Assembly: GCF_905220365.1 (NCBI RefSeq)
Contig: NC_061132.1
Location: 1,426,001 to 1,490,000, forward strand
Length of the DNA stretch: 64,000 nucleotides
Direction: 5' to 3'
Source: Vanessa cardui
Lineage: Eukaryota; Arthropoda; Insecta; Lepidoptera; Nymphalidae
Positions within the stretch are counted from its first letter, which is position 1, and every line of letters begins with the position of its first letter. A program made the translations under genes and the position numbers. The notes below the pieces were generated by a model. The model worked only from the letters and a program-made list of their open reading frames with translations, ran no database searches and was not told where the DNA came from. Positions 47,086-58,892 of the stretch are shown one piece after another.

Positions 47086-47511
47086 GTATGGATATATAAT
47101 CTGATAATTTCAAATGTATTTCACTATTATACAAATGTCATGTAATTGCCAAGTTAAATCTAAATTAAAAAGCGATACTAAAATGAGAATACAAAAGTTC
47201 TCGTTTTTCAGAAGAATTACGCAGCGATTCCAGTGATTCACTACATCTTGGTTCAAGTACTGGTCACTATAAATCGCCCTATGAGAAGTAGTGATTTAAT
47301 CGGTAACCTCAGAGTCCCTCAGGAAACCTATTAAATCGTATGGTCAGAGGGTAATTAATTCGGCGGTAACATTCCAAGTGAGATTAATGGCGGGCGCAGA
47401 AATTGACCTCTTTCCAATGTCTATTGTAACATGTTCATTGTTTTGTTTCGTTACGTGATTAGGGTAGAGTACTTCTGGTCTTATATTATTAGTTAGTATA
47501 CATTTACTATT
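47086..47511. other. Non-coding DNA
   Basis: No gene. A repeat-free GC-richer block at 47330-47420 (GGGTAATTAATTCGGCGG, GAGATTAATGGCGGGCGC) could be regulatory. Confidence 0.35.
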
Positions 47512-47740
47512 GGATCATGAGGGCCCATTGGTTAGAATACGACGCTTTATCGAAGACTGCCTGTGGTACGGGCAAGTACTAAATTTTCATGTTAAGAACA
47601 TTTGTTTTTTTAAATCTTCTCGTGCTTGGCGAAGGAATCGAAAAGACATGATCATCTGTGTTTTCCTGATGAAAATGTATCACATGTTGGTCCATGTAAG
47701 TGATCCATATTGAGGCAAGGAGGTATAATAGGCAGAGGAG
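47512..47740 (+). repeat. Strongly decayed Metulj-like SINE
   Basis: TCATGAGGGCCCATTGGTTAG, ACGGGCAAGTACTAAATTTTC, TCTCGTGCTTGGCGAAGGAA and AATAGGCAGAGGAG keep the family order at low identity. The B box is lost. The open frame at 47510-47713 is a by-product. Confidence 0.6.
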
Positions 47741-50359
47741 TCATATCGTGATTTTTATCATGATGATACCTCTAGGGACATATATGAAACTTTTTCAAAA
47801 CAACTAATAACATAACATACTTAGCTATGACCGGATTCATGACATTATCATGTCATATGTATCAGGTGATGACATATGTATCAGGTCTAAACAGGTTTAT
47901 CAATCGGTTGATTTTTATAAGTTATTTTTAAAAGTAATGTCATGTGAACTATAAAACTTTCATATTCATCTATACATTTCACAACCAAACATTGTCCAAT
48001 AAATAGTTATATTGTATATGCAAAATATTAATAAAAAATAAAGTCTGGGTACATTAGTATGTTCAATGACACAAACATATAATGAACTTGTAATATAAAT
48101 ATTAACAATAACAACTTATTTATGTATTGAGTTATCCAAACTATTATTTGCTGTTGAGTGTACAATATTGAAAAAAATATATTTGTTTTCAGGTTTTTGC
48201 TACAGATTAAAATATCTCCATTGACAGTGTAAAATAGCAGAAACAAAAAGTTGTAAATAACTTTAAGTTTTGGCAGACACAATGAATATTAATGTAATCT
48301 ATCCTAATATTCCGATCCTCTGGGCAAAAAACGAACCAACCCTCCTGTCACCAGTGAGGGCAATGAGGCGAGGTGTTATATTTTTGATGATTGAATGATT
48401 CATGCCACCATTCCATGCGGTCAAGAATAATACATAATACAGTAACTAGTTTTAGTACATACTTGTATAAGCATTTAATGTTATTAATTTTTATGTAAAT
48501 AAAACACTATATTTCCTAATATAATATACCTTTATAATTAAAATACTGAAACAATTTAGATTCAATTTAAGTGTGGTAGTTGACTCTAAGGGAATATCAG
48601 TTTTTTTTAATCAGCCCTCAATTTGATAAAATTGTGGTGATAAACTTGTATAAATTTCATACCATTAAAGTCACAGGTATGGATAGTAACTTATAAATGA
48701 TAAGTTGCTATATTCACTCCAATAATCGAATAGTTCTTATCCATTTTCACTGTCAGTCTTTTATTAACTCATTTCAAAACCACATTAATTGACACTTATT
48801 ATTTGTTGTCAATTACATATAATTAATATAAAAATTTAATTGAAAGATTTAATCAACAAATACTAATACTTAGATATAAAACAAAATAAGATGATTAACA
48901 ATACTAAAAATAGAGGCAGAAATTAAATTATATATACCATAGGAAATATTGTCTGAGTGGCATAAATGAGAGATGGCATTTAAAGGCAAAATATTTATTT
49001 CTATGAAATTTCTTCAATAGCTTTAACTCTAACAAGTTTTAAAATCAATACACTATTAAATAGATGATAATGACAATGTATTGTTAATACTTGTTGATTT
49101 TCAGATCACTCTACCAAGATGTAGAGTAATTGCGAGTATAATATGTATTGAGTACAACAAATGATAATTGAGAACTAACAAAGTGCTGCTTTTCTTATAA
49201 CAGTATAAGAAAAGCATGAATAAGTAGGGAGTTTAAATTAATAAAACCTCAGAGATTGGTTTGTGAATTTGAACCAAACATGACATTCAAATCAAGTATG
49301 CATACTTCAGTGTTATGAGCTGAATTGGTGGTGAAGAAACACATTATAACATAACCTATATACTATTATGAGATTTATTAGAAGGATAAGATTATAAATC
49401 AACAAGGTTATTTTTATTATTACAGTTATTAACTGCATTGTTACCCTTTGGAGCTCGATATTTCTACATTATCTAAGAAAGTCTTGTTCACGAGAATAAA
49501 TATACCTAAATATCCCTTAGTTAATAACTGTAATTATTTGACATATTTTTAGAACAATGTTTGCTTTATATTTGAATAAATCTTGTTGGATGATGTTTTG
49601 AATTTTCATTAGATTTACCCGAGTCACCATAGTTGACTGCTTTGAGGTGGTTTACAGAGAATACTTGAATTTTGAGCATTTCATTAAAAGCATATTGTAA
49701 AAAGTAAATTTTCTTGCTTTGTATTTGATTAAAAGAATAGTTAAGGTTAGTTATTATGTTCATATTTCACATATAAAACTTCTAGTAAGCAAAATTTTTC
49801 AAGCAATATTGTATTCATATTAATTTAATACTTATTAAACTCTCATACAATTAATTTGAAAGTTTTCGAGTAGTATATAGTTGAACTACACTATTCGGTG
49901 AAGTTTATGGAGTTTTTAGTTTGTCATAATATATAAGTTGTGTTGAGCTAAATTAGAATATTATTGGAACAACCCGAGAACATCTTATGCACTGCTTTAA
50001 CAAGTTTGTTTTGAAGAGAATTTAATGGCAATATTATAGTCCATACAAAAGATATATAATAAAGCACTTGGAATTCTTGATTTGTTGTCTTGTTTAAATT
50101 TAGAATAGAACATTTTCATTTTTTTATCTCTTTTTAACAGAATTGTTCCACTACCTTGTACTGCGCAAATATTCTCGCGTATATTAAATTATGTTTTGTT
50201 ATTATTGCAAATTGTTTTTTTAATAAGATTAAATAAACAAAGTAATTCTTTATTAACAATTAACGTGTCTGTGACAGTTAACGTAACGATAACATAACCT
50301 CAAATATTTCTAGTTCATAACAAACAACATAAAATTAAGTACGTATAATGATACTTTAC
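47741..50359. other. AT-rich DNA; presumed first intron of the Nup88-like gene
   Basis: If the exon at 50360-50569 is real, this stretch should be its first intron on the minus strand. I looked for a next Nup88 exon (the beta-propeller part with a G..G....LP.R.G pattern) and saw none. Notable simple structures are an imperfect direct repeat (ATATGTATCAGGT twice, 47856-47886) and a 16-bp inverted repeat at 49419-49434 and 49519-49534. Open frames at 48028-48282 and 49566-49763 (-) are unconvincing. Confidence 0.4.
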
Positions 50360-50569
50360 CTGGTATGGTATTTCTTCATCGTGATCTTCCAGACGTTTTA
50401 AATTAACACAGAACAGACAGTTTTCTATAGAATTCCAAGCATACAAAACATCGTCCTTAAGAGCAAATAAATTACGCAATTTATCACCACTATCTTCTTT
50501 CAAACTCTCTTTAAGGTCTTTAAACATTTGATGATTTGCTAATTTCGTATCGTAAAATCGACAATCCAT
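50360..50569 (-). CDS. Nucleoporin Nup88 (members only)-like, first coding exon
   Basis: Seventy codons are read from ATG (50569-50567) to a phase-0 donor CAG|GTAAAG (exon end 50360). The start is supported by an in-frame TAA 39 bases upstream (50606-50608), A at -3 and G at +4. The product starts MDCRFYDTKLANHQMFKDL. Residues 34-58 read LFALKDDVLYAWNSIENCLF followed by CVNLK. This matches the N-terminal beta-propeller entry of Nup88, where a short helix is followed by an L..R.D.LY.W...ENCLL..N pattern. In the known family Nup88 sits on the cytoplasmic face of the nuclear pore with Nup214 and affects export. Only about a tenth of the usual 700-plus residues is here. No further exon was found within the window, so it could be a gene with a long first intron or an exon-only duplicate. 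Family call by pattern recognition, not by search. Confidence 0.68.
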
Positions 50570-51756
50570 CTTGAATTCAAAAAATTTCGATTTGTTTTGA
50601 TGTTTTTAACCGCCGGTTTGACATTTACTACCATACCATGACATTTGGTAGAATCGCGCTCATTTGCGTTCCGTTTTCACATCTACCGTAACATAAATGC
50701 ACAAGTTTTAAAATATTTGAATTTAAATATTATTAGAAAAATATATAATGAGTATAAAAATAATCTTATGTGAATAAATAAATGAAAAATTGTTTTTCAT
50801 TTTGTTTATACGATTAATTTTATGTTTATCAAATAAATATAATATTATTAAATAATTAATAAATTGTTGTTATTACGTTGTCTATCTAACTCATTTTAAG
50901 CAGATTATTCGAATTCAGTACGAATTAGAATAAAAAAAAATGTATTCTTGTCTCCGTGTACAAGCGCTGTAAATTTATAGTAAAATTATAATTTACCACT
51001 AATAAAAATATGTTTTTTTAAAGTCCATAACATCATCTAGGGGTAGCTGATTATGCTTATTTTACTGTGATATCTATTATAAAATATTAATTAAATTACA
51101 TATTTAGAAAATAAAATCAAATTCATATTAAATTATTTGATATCATAGTTGGCTACATCACTTTCGTTCGTAATTTTTAAGATACAGCAATTGTAACCAA
51201 ATTATCCAAAAAAGCTTATAAAATGAAATTAAAATAGTTTCAAAGTTATATTTTAGTAATATTCAAAGTTTCGACTTTGTTTCATTTAAGAGTGGGAATT
51301 ATATTGTAACTGCTTTGATTTTTTTAAAATGAAATACAACTATTTCAATTTTGAAAATTAATGTGGAGAAAATTAATCCTTAACTGTCCATATGAACTCT
51401 ATTATAATTATTCGAATACGCTGTTTTTCGCTGATTATTTTATTTGAATATTTAAATGGTATCATTAAAGAAATTTAATACTTTTACCATAACTGTGGTA
51501 GGTACACCCAAAATATGCAAATTTACTTACGATAGTGGCTTTGCTTAGCACAAAATGTTAGTAACTCTATACACACTCATAATACGAGTAATTATAATAT
51601 ACCAATATTAAAAGGGGAATATTTAATATATAAAACTCAGTAGGTCTTAACCTAAAAATTACAATATTTATTTTATTCGTCAAGTCCTCAGTGCAAATCT
51701 TGTGTTTCAAAGTACATGCCTCAACACTTTCCTCGGTTTGCAGGTATTATGAATAT
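50570..51756. other. 5' flank of the Nup88-like exon and AT-rich DNA
   Basis: The first 130 bases upstream of the minus-strand ATG (50570-50700) are GC-richer, with AACCGCCGGTTTGACA and AATCGCGCTCATTTGCG, and probably hold the promoter and 5' UTR. A near-direct repeat TGACATTT..A lies at 50618 and 50638. From 50750 on it is very AT-rich and featureless. Confidence 0.4.
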
Positions 51757-51950
51757 AAAAATCCAAAAATACTATATTCAAGTACGCATTTATAAGCACA
51801 TTTTCAACTATAATTTAAGCTACGTTTGGAATGTAGATTTTTATCGAGAAGATTGGCAAGAATGTCAGTAGTTACTCTTTTTCAACACTTAAAAGTCAAC
51901 ATCTTCAAAAACAAGATATTTTTGTTAATTATAATTATATATGTACATAC
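51757..51950 (-). repeat. Retrotransposon 3' tail, family A, first part (split)
   Basis: On the complement it carries GAGTAACTACTGACATTCTTG, CCAATCTTCTCGATAAAAATC and the CTTGAATATAG end. The remaining upstream part of the same tail (GCGTGGAATTAATAATTATTG, ACTTCCGGGCAGGG) is at 52265-52325, beyond the inserted SINE. The two halves together make one decayed copy. Confidence 0.75.
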
Positions 51951-52264
51951 GAGAGATAGCCTAGTGGTTAGATCGCGTGCATCTTAACCGATGATTGCGG
52001 GTTCAAGCCCAGGCAAGCACCGCTGATTCATGTGCTTAATTTGTCTTTATAATTCATCTCGTGCTCAGCGGTGAAGGAAAACATCGTGAGGAAACCTGTA
52101 TGTGACAAATTTCATAGAAATTCTGCCACATGTGTATTCCACCAACCCGCATTGGAACAGTGTGTTGGAATATGTTCCACACCTTTTCCTCAAAGGGAGA
52201 GGAGGCCTTTAGCCCAGCAGTGGGAATTTACAAGCTATTGTTGTTGTTGTTGTATGTACATACG
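51940..52264 (+). repeat. Metulj-like SINE, full length, inserted in family A tail
   Basis: The element spans about 51951-52252: head GAGATAGCCTAGTGGTTAGA, B box GGTTCAAGCCC, a full body including CACATGTGTATTCCACCAACC, and a (TTG)n tail. The 12-bp direct repeat TATGTACATACG flanks it at 51940-51951 and 52253-52264. It is the best-preserved copy of the family in the window and therefore probably the youngest, and it interrupts a family A retrotransposon tail. The open frame at 52071-52271 comes from the SINE. Confidence 0.92.
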
Positions 52265-52325
52265 TGTGTAACATAACCCTGCCCGGAAGTCAATAATTAT
52301 TAATTCCACGCTTTTTAATTAGCGC
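52265..52325 (-). repeat. Retrotransposon 3' tail, family A, second part (split)
   Basis: CCCTGCCCGGAAGTCAATAA, then TTATTAATTCCACGCTTTTT, is the complement of the family A start (GCGTGGATTAATACTTGTTG, ACTTCC..GCAGG). It continues the copy at 51757-51950 across the SINE. Confidence 0.75.
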
Positions 52326-55287
52326 GTCGTAAAATTGCATTTCAATCTGAGATATTCGTTAAACGGAAGTTAATCCGTAATGATATATTTTTTATCTGTA
52401 CAATATAATACGCTAAAGTAGAGCAACATCTATATCTGATATTCAACAAGCAATTGTGTAAGTAGGCTCGAATAAAATTATTATACCTACATAGGTGGAA
52501 ACTCTCGCGTATTTCACTCAGATTCCAAATGGTATCACGTAATTTCATCTCTCGGGCTTGCTTTCTTATAAATAAACCAAGATATAGGCAGCAATAAATT
52601 TTGTTTTCTGAGATTTGTGAGCTCCGCTTGTATAATTTAAATTCCTTGTTTTAAAGGTTCAGCCTGAAATCCGATGAATGCGTCAGATACATTGTTTTAA
52701 TTGTTATGTTACAAGACTTATACATATTAATTATTAATATTAGACAGGGCTTGGAATGAAATCTTTTCATGAAAACATAAGCATGTCGTGCTCACCACTA
52801 AATTAATGAATTGTAATACGTTTAAAAAAGGTCATAACTAATAAAAAATGCTCAATGCTTTTGAAATAAACATTTAATTGATAATTGAAACGAACGTATA
52901 ATTATTCCTGTGTGGTAAAGTTGTGCAATTGTAGTATAATTTTACCTATCAATATTATCTCCACTCAACGTCAAATAATCTGCAATAAATACCACTTCAT
53001 AATATATTTAATAATAAGATATAAAACAAAAACAAATCTTCAAGATCGGCTCAGAAGTTTTGCACTTTGAAAATACAGTTTTATAATAGTGTTACCAATT
53101 CAATATTCTCAACAACTTAATTAAAGTACTACGAAAGTACATATTTTCAATTTATAATTCTCTAAATCGAATAATTCAAGATTTTTCAGAGGGAGGTAAG
53201 AATCAATCCAATCTCCTTTACAAAAAACAATACCCGCTAATGTTCAAATGTATAGATCTATAAATGAAATAAATATTGTTTGTTGGCATCATAAATAAGG
53301 CTGGAGACAGACGGAGGGACACGCGTCACCTTTTGATACATTTCCGCTGTCGTTATTAATGACAAGTCATCGGTGCCGTCCCGGCGGGCTGCCGGCTTGA
53401 GGGTTGCCAGAACAAAAAAGTACATCTAAGAAACAATTGGGAATATAACCAATTATTTTTAATCTATCAAGGCTGTTAAGAAGATATAAGAAAAATTATT
53501 ATACAATTTATATTTATAGAGGGGAAATAATAAATATAAGTCAATGCCTAACTTATAAAGTAAGTTTTGATTTTGAATTCAGTAAAATAAATGGAGAAAA
53601 GAACAATGATATGTGCCATTAATTATCATTAATAATAACACTTATTTTTATGGAATTTGGAAAAGTGTAATTATATTGGTGAAATACACATATTTATAAC
53701 ACATTACTTATAAAATTAAAAATTTTATTTACCAACAAATGTAATGCAAATGTTAGTGCATAATAAGAGAATGACTTTATATATTATTATTAGCAGCTTT
53801 ATAAAATCGTTTTACATAATTTAAAATTAACTTTTTTCTTGTAATTTTCGTAAATTTCTTGACGGTAGTTAAAACTTTGAAATGTTTATTTGTTTAAATA
53901 AATAAAATTGGTATTCATGAAATCAATATTACAATAAATTATTAAAAAGTTTGAAACGTTCGAACGTAACTTTTTTTTTACGATCGAATACAATTGAAAA
54001 CAGCCAGCCCTTAGCATATCATACGTCGCGACCTGCCCAGCATAATAATAGATCGGGCCGGGGTGTTCCTCCCCGTAATATCATGTGAGAGAAGCGCTGG
54101 TAAATTTATCAATAGCATTATATCGCGAAAACTGAGCACTCGCCTTGCCTTATATTTTATTCAACGTACGATGTTTTGACATCTATCTCGGATATGGTGT
54201 GGAAGCTTGTTATATTCGGAAAAATCGCTTCGATACAAAACAATACATCTCAATTAGCAATCGAAATGTCTTTCCATGTGTGTGTGTGTGTACTTTTTCC
54301 AAAGGCTTTGTGTGAGAGTCATTTGTATTTATGCGATCTGTAGTGAAGGTTGATTAATTATATTAGATCTTATGTAATTATACTCATTGGTAGATTGGTA
54401 GTGTTGTGCAGATTTTTTTCAAAATAAACATTCAAAAGATTTAATTAAAAAAAAATCAATTCATAGATATATATATATATATATAAGCAACTTCTGTCCT
54501 AATGTAGGTAAACTGAAATCTTTAAAATTACGCAACTGATTTTGATGCGTTCTTTTATTAAAAGATAGAGTAATTCGAGAGAAAGGTTTTTGTATATAAT
54601 ACATGTATTATATATTATACATATAATATTATTAAAACTTAAATTGATATGAACTTTTATGAAAAAAGGTTGTATACATAATTTTCAATAGCGAAACAAA
54701 ACAAACACAATGTTTTGATCGAAAACAATTCTAAATTTAAACAAAGCAATTACCGAACGAAAAATAAAAATAGAAATGTCAACAGGATGACGTCACACGG
54801 AGGCACGTAAGTCAGTATACAATTTACACAATATCTCTATACGTCAAGTTGTCAGAGACCTCTGGAGGAATCCACCCCAATTACTGCTAGAATTGTTTCC
54901 ATCGTATCCTATCTATTACTTTCCTCTGACTTGGGAATATGGGACGGGTATAAAAAATAGTTAGTTTTGTCCTCCTAAGAGGGTCTGATTACGATGATTG
55001 ATTCAACAACTATTTATCAAGAGTACGTGTAAAGTGTTAATATTATTTTTCTGTTTGTAATAACGCCTAAAATTACTTGTTATAAAAAGCAGTGTTTGTT
55101 TTGCAATGAATATATAACTATTTATCCATTTGATCCGTTAAAAATCTGTAATATTAACAAGAATTGTCTATGAATAACGTATCATTGAAATATAATATAT
55201 TATACAAATTACCTCACTCAGTACTTTTGACAGCGCGTTGAAAATCAGTCGGAAGCAACGAGTTCATAAGTACGGCAACAGCCTATA
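52326..55287. other. AT-rich non-coding DNA with microsatellites
   Basis: No gene. A GC-richer repeat-free block lies at 53305-53405 (GGAGACAGACGGAGGGACACG, GTCCCGGCGGGCTGCCGGC). (TG)n is at 54277-54291 and (AT)n at 54467-54485. Repeat D (AAAATTACGCAACTGATTTTG, AGATAGAGTAATTCGAGAG) occupies about 54505-54600 and an 18-bp palindrome sits at 54595-54612. Confidence 0.45.
54505..54620 (+). repeat. Dispersed repeat D
   Basis: CTTTAAAATTACGCAACTG, then ATTTTGATGCGTTC and AAGATAGAGTAATTCGAGAG, matches 8222-8445. The left part with AGTCGCT is missing. Confidence 0.65.
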
Positions 55288-55560
55288 TCTTTCCCACTGC
55301 TGGGACAAACCCTCAACTTCATTTTAAGGAGAAGGTTTGGAACATATTTCACCACGCTGCTCCAATGCGGATTAGTGGAATACACACGAGGAAGAATTTC
55401 TATGAAATTAGACACATGCAAGTTTTCTCACGATGTTTTCCATAAACGCCGAGCACGAGATGTCTTATAAACACATGAACATTGCCTGGGTTAGAACCCG
55501 CAATCATCAGTTACGACACACGCGTTCTAACCACTGGGCCATCTCGGCTCTATGAAATAT
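55288..55560 (-). repeat. Metulj-like SINE, nearly full length, minus strand
   Basis: On the complement: GAGCCGAGATGGCCCAGTGG, TTAGAACGCGTGTGTCG, GGGTTCTAACCC at the B box, TGTTTATAAGACATCTCG, GAAAACATCGTGAGAAAAC, CCACTAATCCGCATTGGAGC and a CCCAGCAGTGGGAAA end. No clear target duplication was seen. Confidence 0.88.
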
Positions 55561-56668
55561 TATTAGTTACAAATGCTGTGGTACATATATTCGAAACAAT
55601 ATACAAAGCAAACAAAGTACGTTTAATCTAAATCTCAAGTAGTATCTTCCATCGTTAGCGCAAAACAAAACCAATAGAGCTCGCCTATAAATTCACAAGA
55701 ACGTCCGAAACACTTGAAGTGTGTCTTAACCGCAGTACCGTGCGGTACACACATATGTTAGCCAAGAAAGGGTTAAGCAAGTGCTACCTGTGGGGCGGGG
55801 GTGGATTTACACCCCTCATTTGTTTGCGATGACCCCCAAGCACTATCTTCTGAACGCTGTACCTTGGTATCACTGTAGCATGTCGTGTTTAGAGTCGGCT
55901 TACATCGCGTCTTTATTGTTATAATTATTTACAAGAACTTTCATGAGAGTGGACGAAGTTACGCTTATATTTTTGATAAACTAATTAATTTCCAAAACAT
56001 AACATCAATGATATTCGCTAACAAAATAATGCCCAAAAATGTCCAAAGTACTTTATTTTGGAAGCGTCAGAGCAGTTATTACTTGTTCTATTAATTCTTG
56101 GAAATTTTTCGATTGTGTTTGTAATTAATAAGCAATCATGCCTCAAATGTCAAATGCCCTTTCCGAGAATCAGAGAAGCTACTACGCCTTGATCGAAAAC
56201 CAAATGTAAAGTGAGAAGGAGAAAACGTTAAAGCGAAAATAGTTCTTTTTGGAAATGAAGTTTACTTACTTGATTTAAACTTTATTTTCTAAAGGCAATA
56301 TTTGGGTGCTTAGGCTATTTTTAATTTTTAACGAAGAAATTAATTATTGGCCATATCTGGGATTCGAATTTCGAATTTAGGATATCGAAATTTAAAGCAG
56401 TAAAAACTGGTCTAATTGGGATGAATATTGTAGTAACATGGGAAAAACAAAGTACCTTACGATTCATTTATCTATAATAAATAATATTATGAATACGAAA
56501 GAAATTCTGTTTGTGTAGGCTTACGACCGAACATTGTTCTAAAGGATATTACAACACTAATGACTTTATAGTTGATTGCACATCTTTGGAATGAGATGAT
56601 CACCCACAGACTGTTTTAAATAAGGAAAATATAGGTATTTATTAGTTTTGTACATGAAACCATGAAAT
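55561..56668. other. Non-coding DNA
   Basis: No gene. A GC-richer block at 55690-55860 (AACCGCAGTACCGTGCGG, GTGGGGCGGGGGTGG) is repeat-free. The open frame at 55885-56094 has no recognisable feature. Confidence 0.4.
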
Positions 56669-56860
56669 AAAAAACCCGCTTAGTTTCTTTCGCCGGTTCT
56701 TCTCAGGTCCGAGATTTTTATTTAAGTAAGTGTAATTACTTCTATATTCAATAAATATTTTTGACTTCGACTTTGTCTGAACCGAATGCGATGAAAATTG
56801 GTATTAAGCAAGCTTGTACATCACGAAACTCCTAAAACAACTAGTAGTTAACCTAAAAAA
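56669..56860 (+). repeat. Decayed family A tail followed by a repeat G fragment
   Basis: TTAGTTTCTTTCGCCGGTTC and a TTGACTT end near 56765 mark a short family A relic with its middle replaced. Then CTGAACCGAATGCGATGAAAATTGG resembles the complement-side part of repeat G. Confidence 0.5.
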
Positions 56861-57539
56861 AGTAATTTAAATGTGAAGCATATTTATGTGAGCTCATTGT
56901 TATCAAGACGCATTAATGCAAAGGCATCGTACAGCTATTTTAATATAAAACTCATTCGCGATCCACGATACGATATTAGCGTCGGTGTTCCATTACTGGT
57001 GCACTTACCTCATCGCATCGCTAAGATTGGACGCTTAAGTAATGCGATGGCTCTCGGAACAAGTTTTGCATAATAGGATTTGTATTGTAGTTTCAAAGAT
57101 TTTCGTAATGGTCGTTGAAGTTTTTCGAACAATAGCGATACTCAGATTTTCGTCTGATATAATGCAGTGGAAGAGAAGTTTACAATCAACCGTTCCGTTG
57201 ACTTCGATTTGATTTAAAAGCTTATAAGATATTATCCCATTGTTGAGCTATAGTCTCCTCAGTGATTCTTGGTTGGTCTAATAATTACTTAGTTTATTGA
57301 TTCCTTCAGAAACTAGTAGAAAAATAACACTCATTATGGACGCGAATATAAATAATCTAGATATGTCTATGCGTTGTCTTTAGTGTTGCCAGTATCTAAA
57401 ATAGAAAATTCGTACTTGGCAATAAGAGAGAGGGATATTTGCTCTAAAATTGGACATATTAATAACAATATTTTTTTTGTTAGTTTAAATATTAATAATA
57501 CTTTTTACAGTTAGAAGACATTCTATCATTTTGATGTGA
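56861..57539. other. Non-coding DNA
   Basis: No gene or repeat recognised. The open frame at 56873-57073 (+) lies in slightly GC-richer DNA; no domain is visible. Confidence 0.4.
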
Positions 57540-57745
57540 TAGATTAAAATGATATGGATACCATAATCATTCCTTGTATCGTCAATTCCACCAACTGCTA
57601 CCAAACTTTTCTCTTATATATGTTGATACACTGCCTCACTGACCTATAAACTAGAACACAACAATACTAATTATTTAATGTTTTTTGGTATTATATTCGA
57701 CGAGTGAGTGGTAGCTCTGATAACCCAACTAGCAAGGAGTATTTA
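57540..57745 (+). repeat. Dispersed repeat E, decayed
   Basis: CATTCCTTGTATCGTCAATTCC, ACTAGAACACAACAATACTA, TTTTTTGGTATTATATTCG and GAGTGAGTGGTAGCTC keep the family order. Confidence 0.65.
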
Positions 57746-57954
57746 ATGCATTAAATAATATTTTAAACTGTTAAAAATAAAGGAAAAGCTAATATCGTTT
57801 ATAGTGTTTATTAATTTGATAACGTCCGGGCGAGTTTCCAACTCTATAAACCTCTGATATCAGTCGGAGTCTGCTTGGAACGTATATACGGATTTCGGTG
57901 TAAAATATTTCAGGCTAATGGAGAATTGAATCGAAATCGTGAGCTACTTTTATA

Positions 57955-58395
57955 AAACACTAGAAGTCTCCTGCAGCTTCGTTCGTTTTGGGATGTTGGT
58001 TGTCATGTGTTAGACAAAAAAAGTAGCCTATGAGTTCAAGCTTACGTCATTTATTTATTACTTCATTGGTGGACAGATTGGCAAATGGACCACCTGATAT
58101 TTAGTGGTCACAAACGCCAATAAGCATTGGCGCTGTTAGAAATTTTAACCATCCAATACTTCGTCAATGTGCCAGCAATATTGGAACTATGATATTATGT
58201 CCCTTGTGCCTGTAGTTACAATGGCTTATTTACCAAACCGGAACACAACGATACCAAGTATTGCTGCTTGGCGGCAGACTATATGATGAGTGGGTGGTGC
58301 CTACTCAGACAGCTTAGCACAAAGTCATACCACTAAGTAAACACGATACCAAATTTCATAAAATTTCATTTAGTGGTTTGGTTTCGTTAAAAAAA
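57955..58395 (+). repeat. Repeat G tail interrupted by a repeat E copy
   Basis: The first part of G (GCAGCTTCGTTCGTTTTGGG, ATGTTGGTTGTCATGTG, GAGTTCAAGCTT) ends near 58046. Its continuation (GATACCAAATTTCATAAAATT, TTTAGTGGTTTGGTTTCG) resumes near 58343. Between them is a full repeat E (58050-58340: GGTGGACAGATTGGCAAATG, TATGTCCCTTGTGCCTGTAG, AAACCGGAACACAACG, GGGTGGTGCCTACTCAG). I could not read a clean target duplication. Confidence 0.75.
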
Positions 58396-58401
58396 ATAAA
58401 C

Positions 58402-58690
58402 GCGTGCACCTTAACCGATGATTGCGGGTTCAAATCCAGGCAAGCACCACATATACATGTGCTTAATTTAATAATAATATTTATTGGTCTAAGTTAACTT
58501 AATTTGTGTTTATAAATCGTGAGGAAACCTGCATGTGTCGAATTTTATCGAAATTCTGCCACATGTGCATTCCACCAACCCGCATTGGAACAGCGTGGGG
58601 GAATATGTTCCAAACCCTCTCCTTAATGGAAGAGGAGGCCTTATCTCAACAGTGGGAAATGTAGAGACTGTTACTTTACTATAATAAATA
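58402..58690 (+). repeat. Metulj-like SINE, 5'-truncated
   Basis: It starts inside the head at CGCGTGCACCTTAACCGATG, has B box GGTTCAAATCC and the body (TCGTGAGGAAACCTGCATG, CCACCAACCCGCATTGGAAC, AGCGTGGGGGAATATGTTCC). A short AATAATAATATTTATTGG insertion lies near 58471. The tail is AATAAATATATTTTTG rather than TTG repeats. The minus-strand open frame at 58510-58704 is a by-product. Confidence 0.85.
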
Positions 58691-58732
58691 TATTTTTGTT
58701 TCATACATACGGTATAATATACATATTACTGG

Positions 58733-58892
58733 TTTTCGCCCGTAGCTGGGCTCGCGTTTTAAGATGTTGGTTGTCATGTGTTAGGCAAAAAAGCTTCATA
58801 CTAAATTTTATCAAATTGGGTTCAGCGTTTCGGTCGTGAAACAGCGACAGACAGATAGAGTTACTATCACATTTAAAATATTAATAGTGATT
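58733..58892 (+). repeat. Repeat G, retrotransposon 3' tail
   Basis: GTTTTCGCCCGTAGCTGGGC, ATGTTGGTTGTCATGTGTTAG, AATTTTATCAAATTGGGTTCAG, CGGTCGTGAAACAGCGACAGAC and AAAATATTAATAG give nearly the whole tail. Confidence 0.75.

Noticed and set aside
48028..48282. Minus-strand frame considered as Nup88 exon
   Set aside because: Extremely Ile/Leu/Phe/Tyr-rich from AT bias; only a short NGDILICSKNLKTN stretch looks protein-like.
49566..49763. Minus-strand frame considered as Nup88 exon 2
   Set aside because: No Nup88 propeller pattern and no acceptor of the right phase before it.
52071..52271. 66-codon plus-strand open frame
   Set aside because: Lies wholly within the full-length SINE at 51951-52252 and its flank.
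54595..54612. 18-bp perfect palindrome TATAATACATGTATTATA
   Set aside because: Lies in a TA-rich microsatellite-like stretch where such palindromes arise easily.
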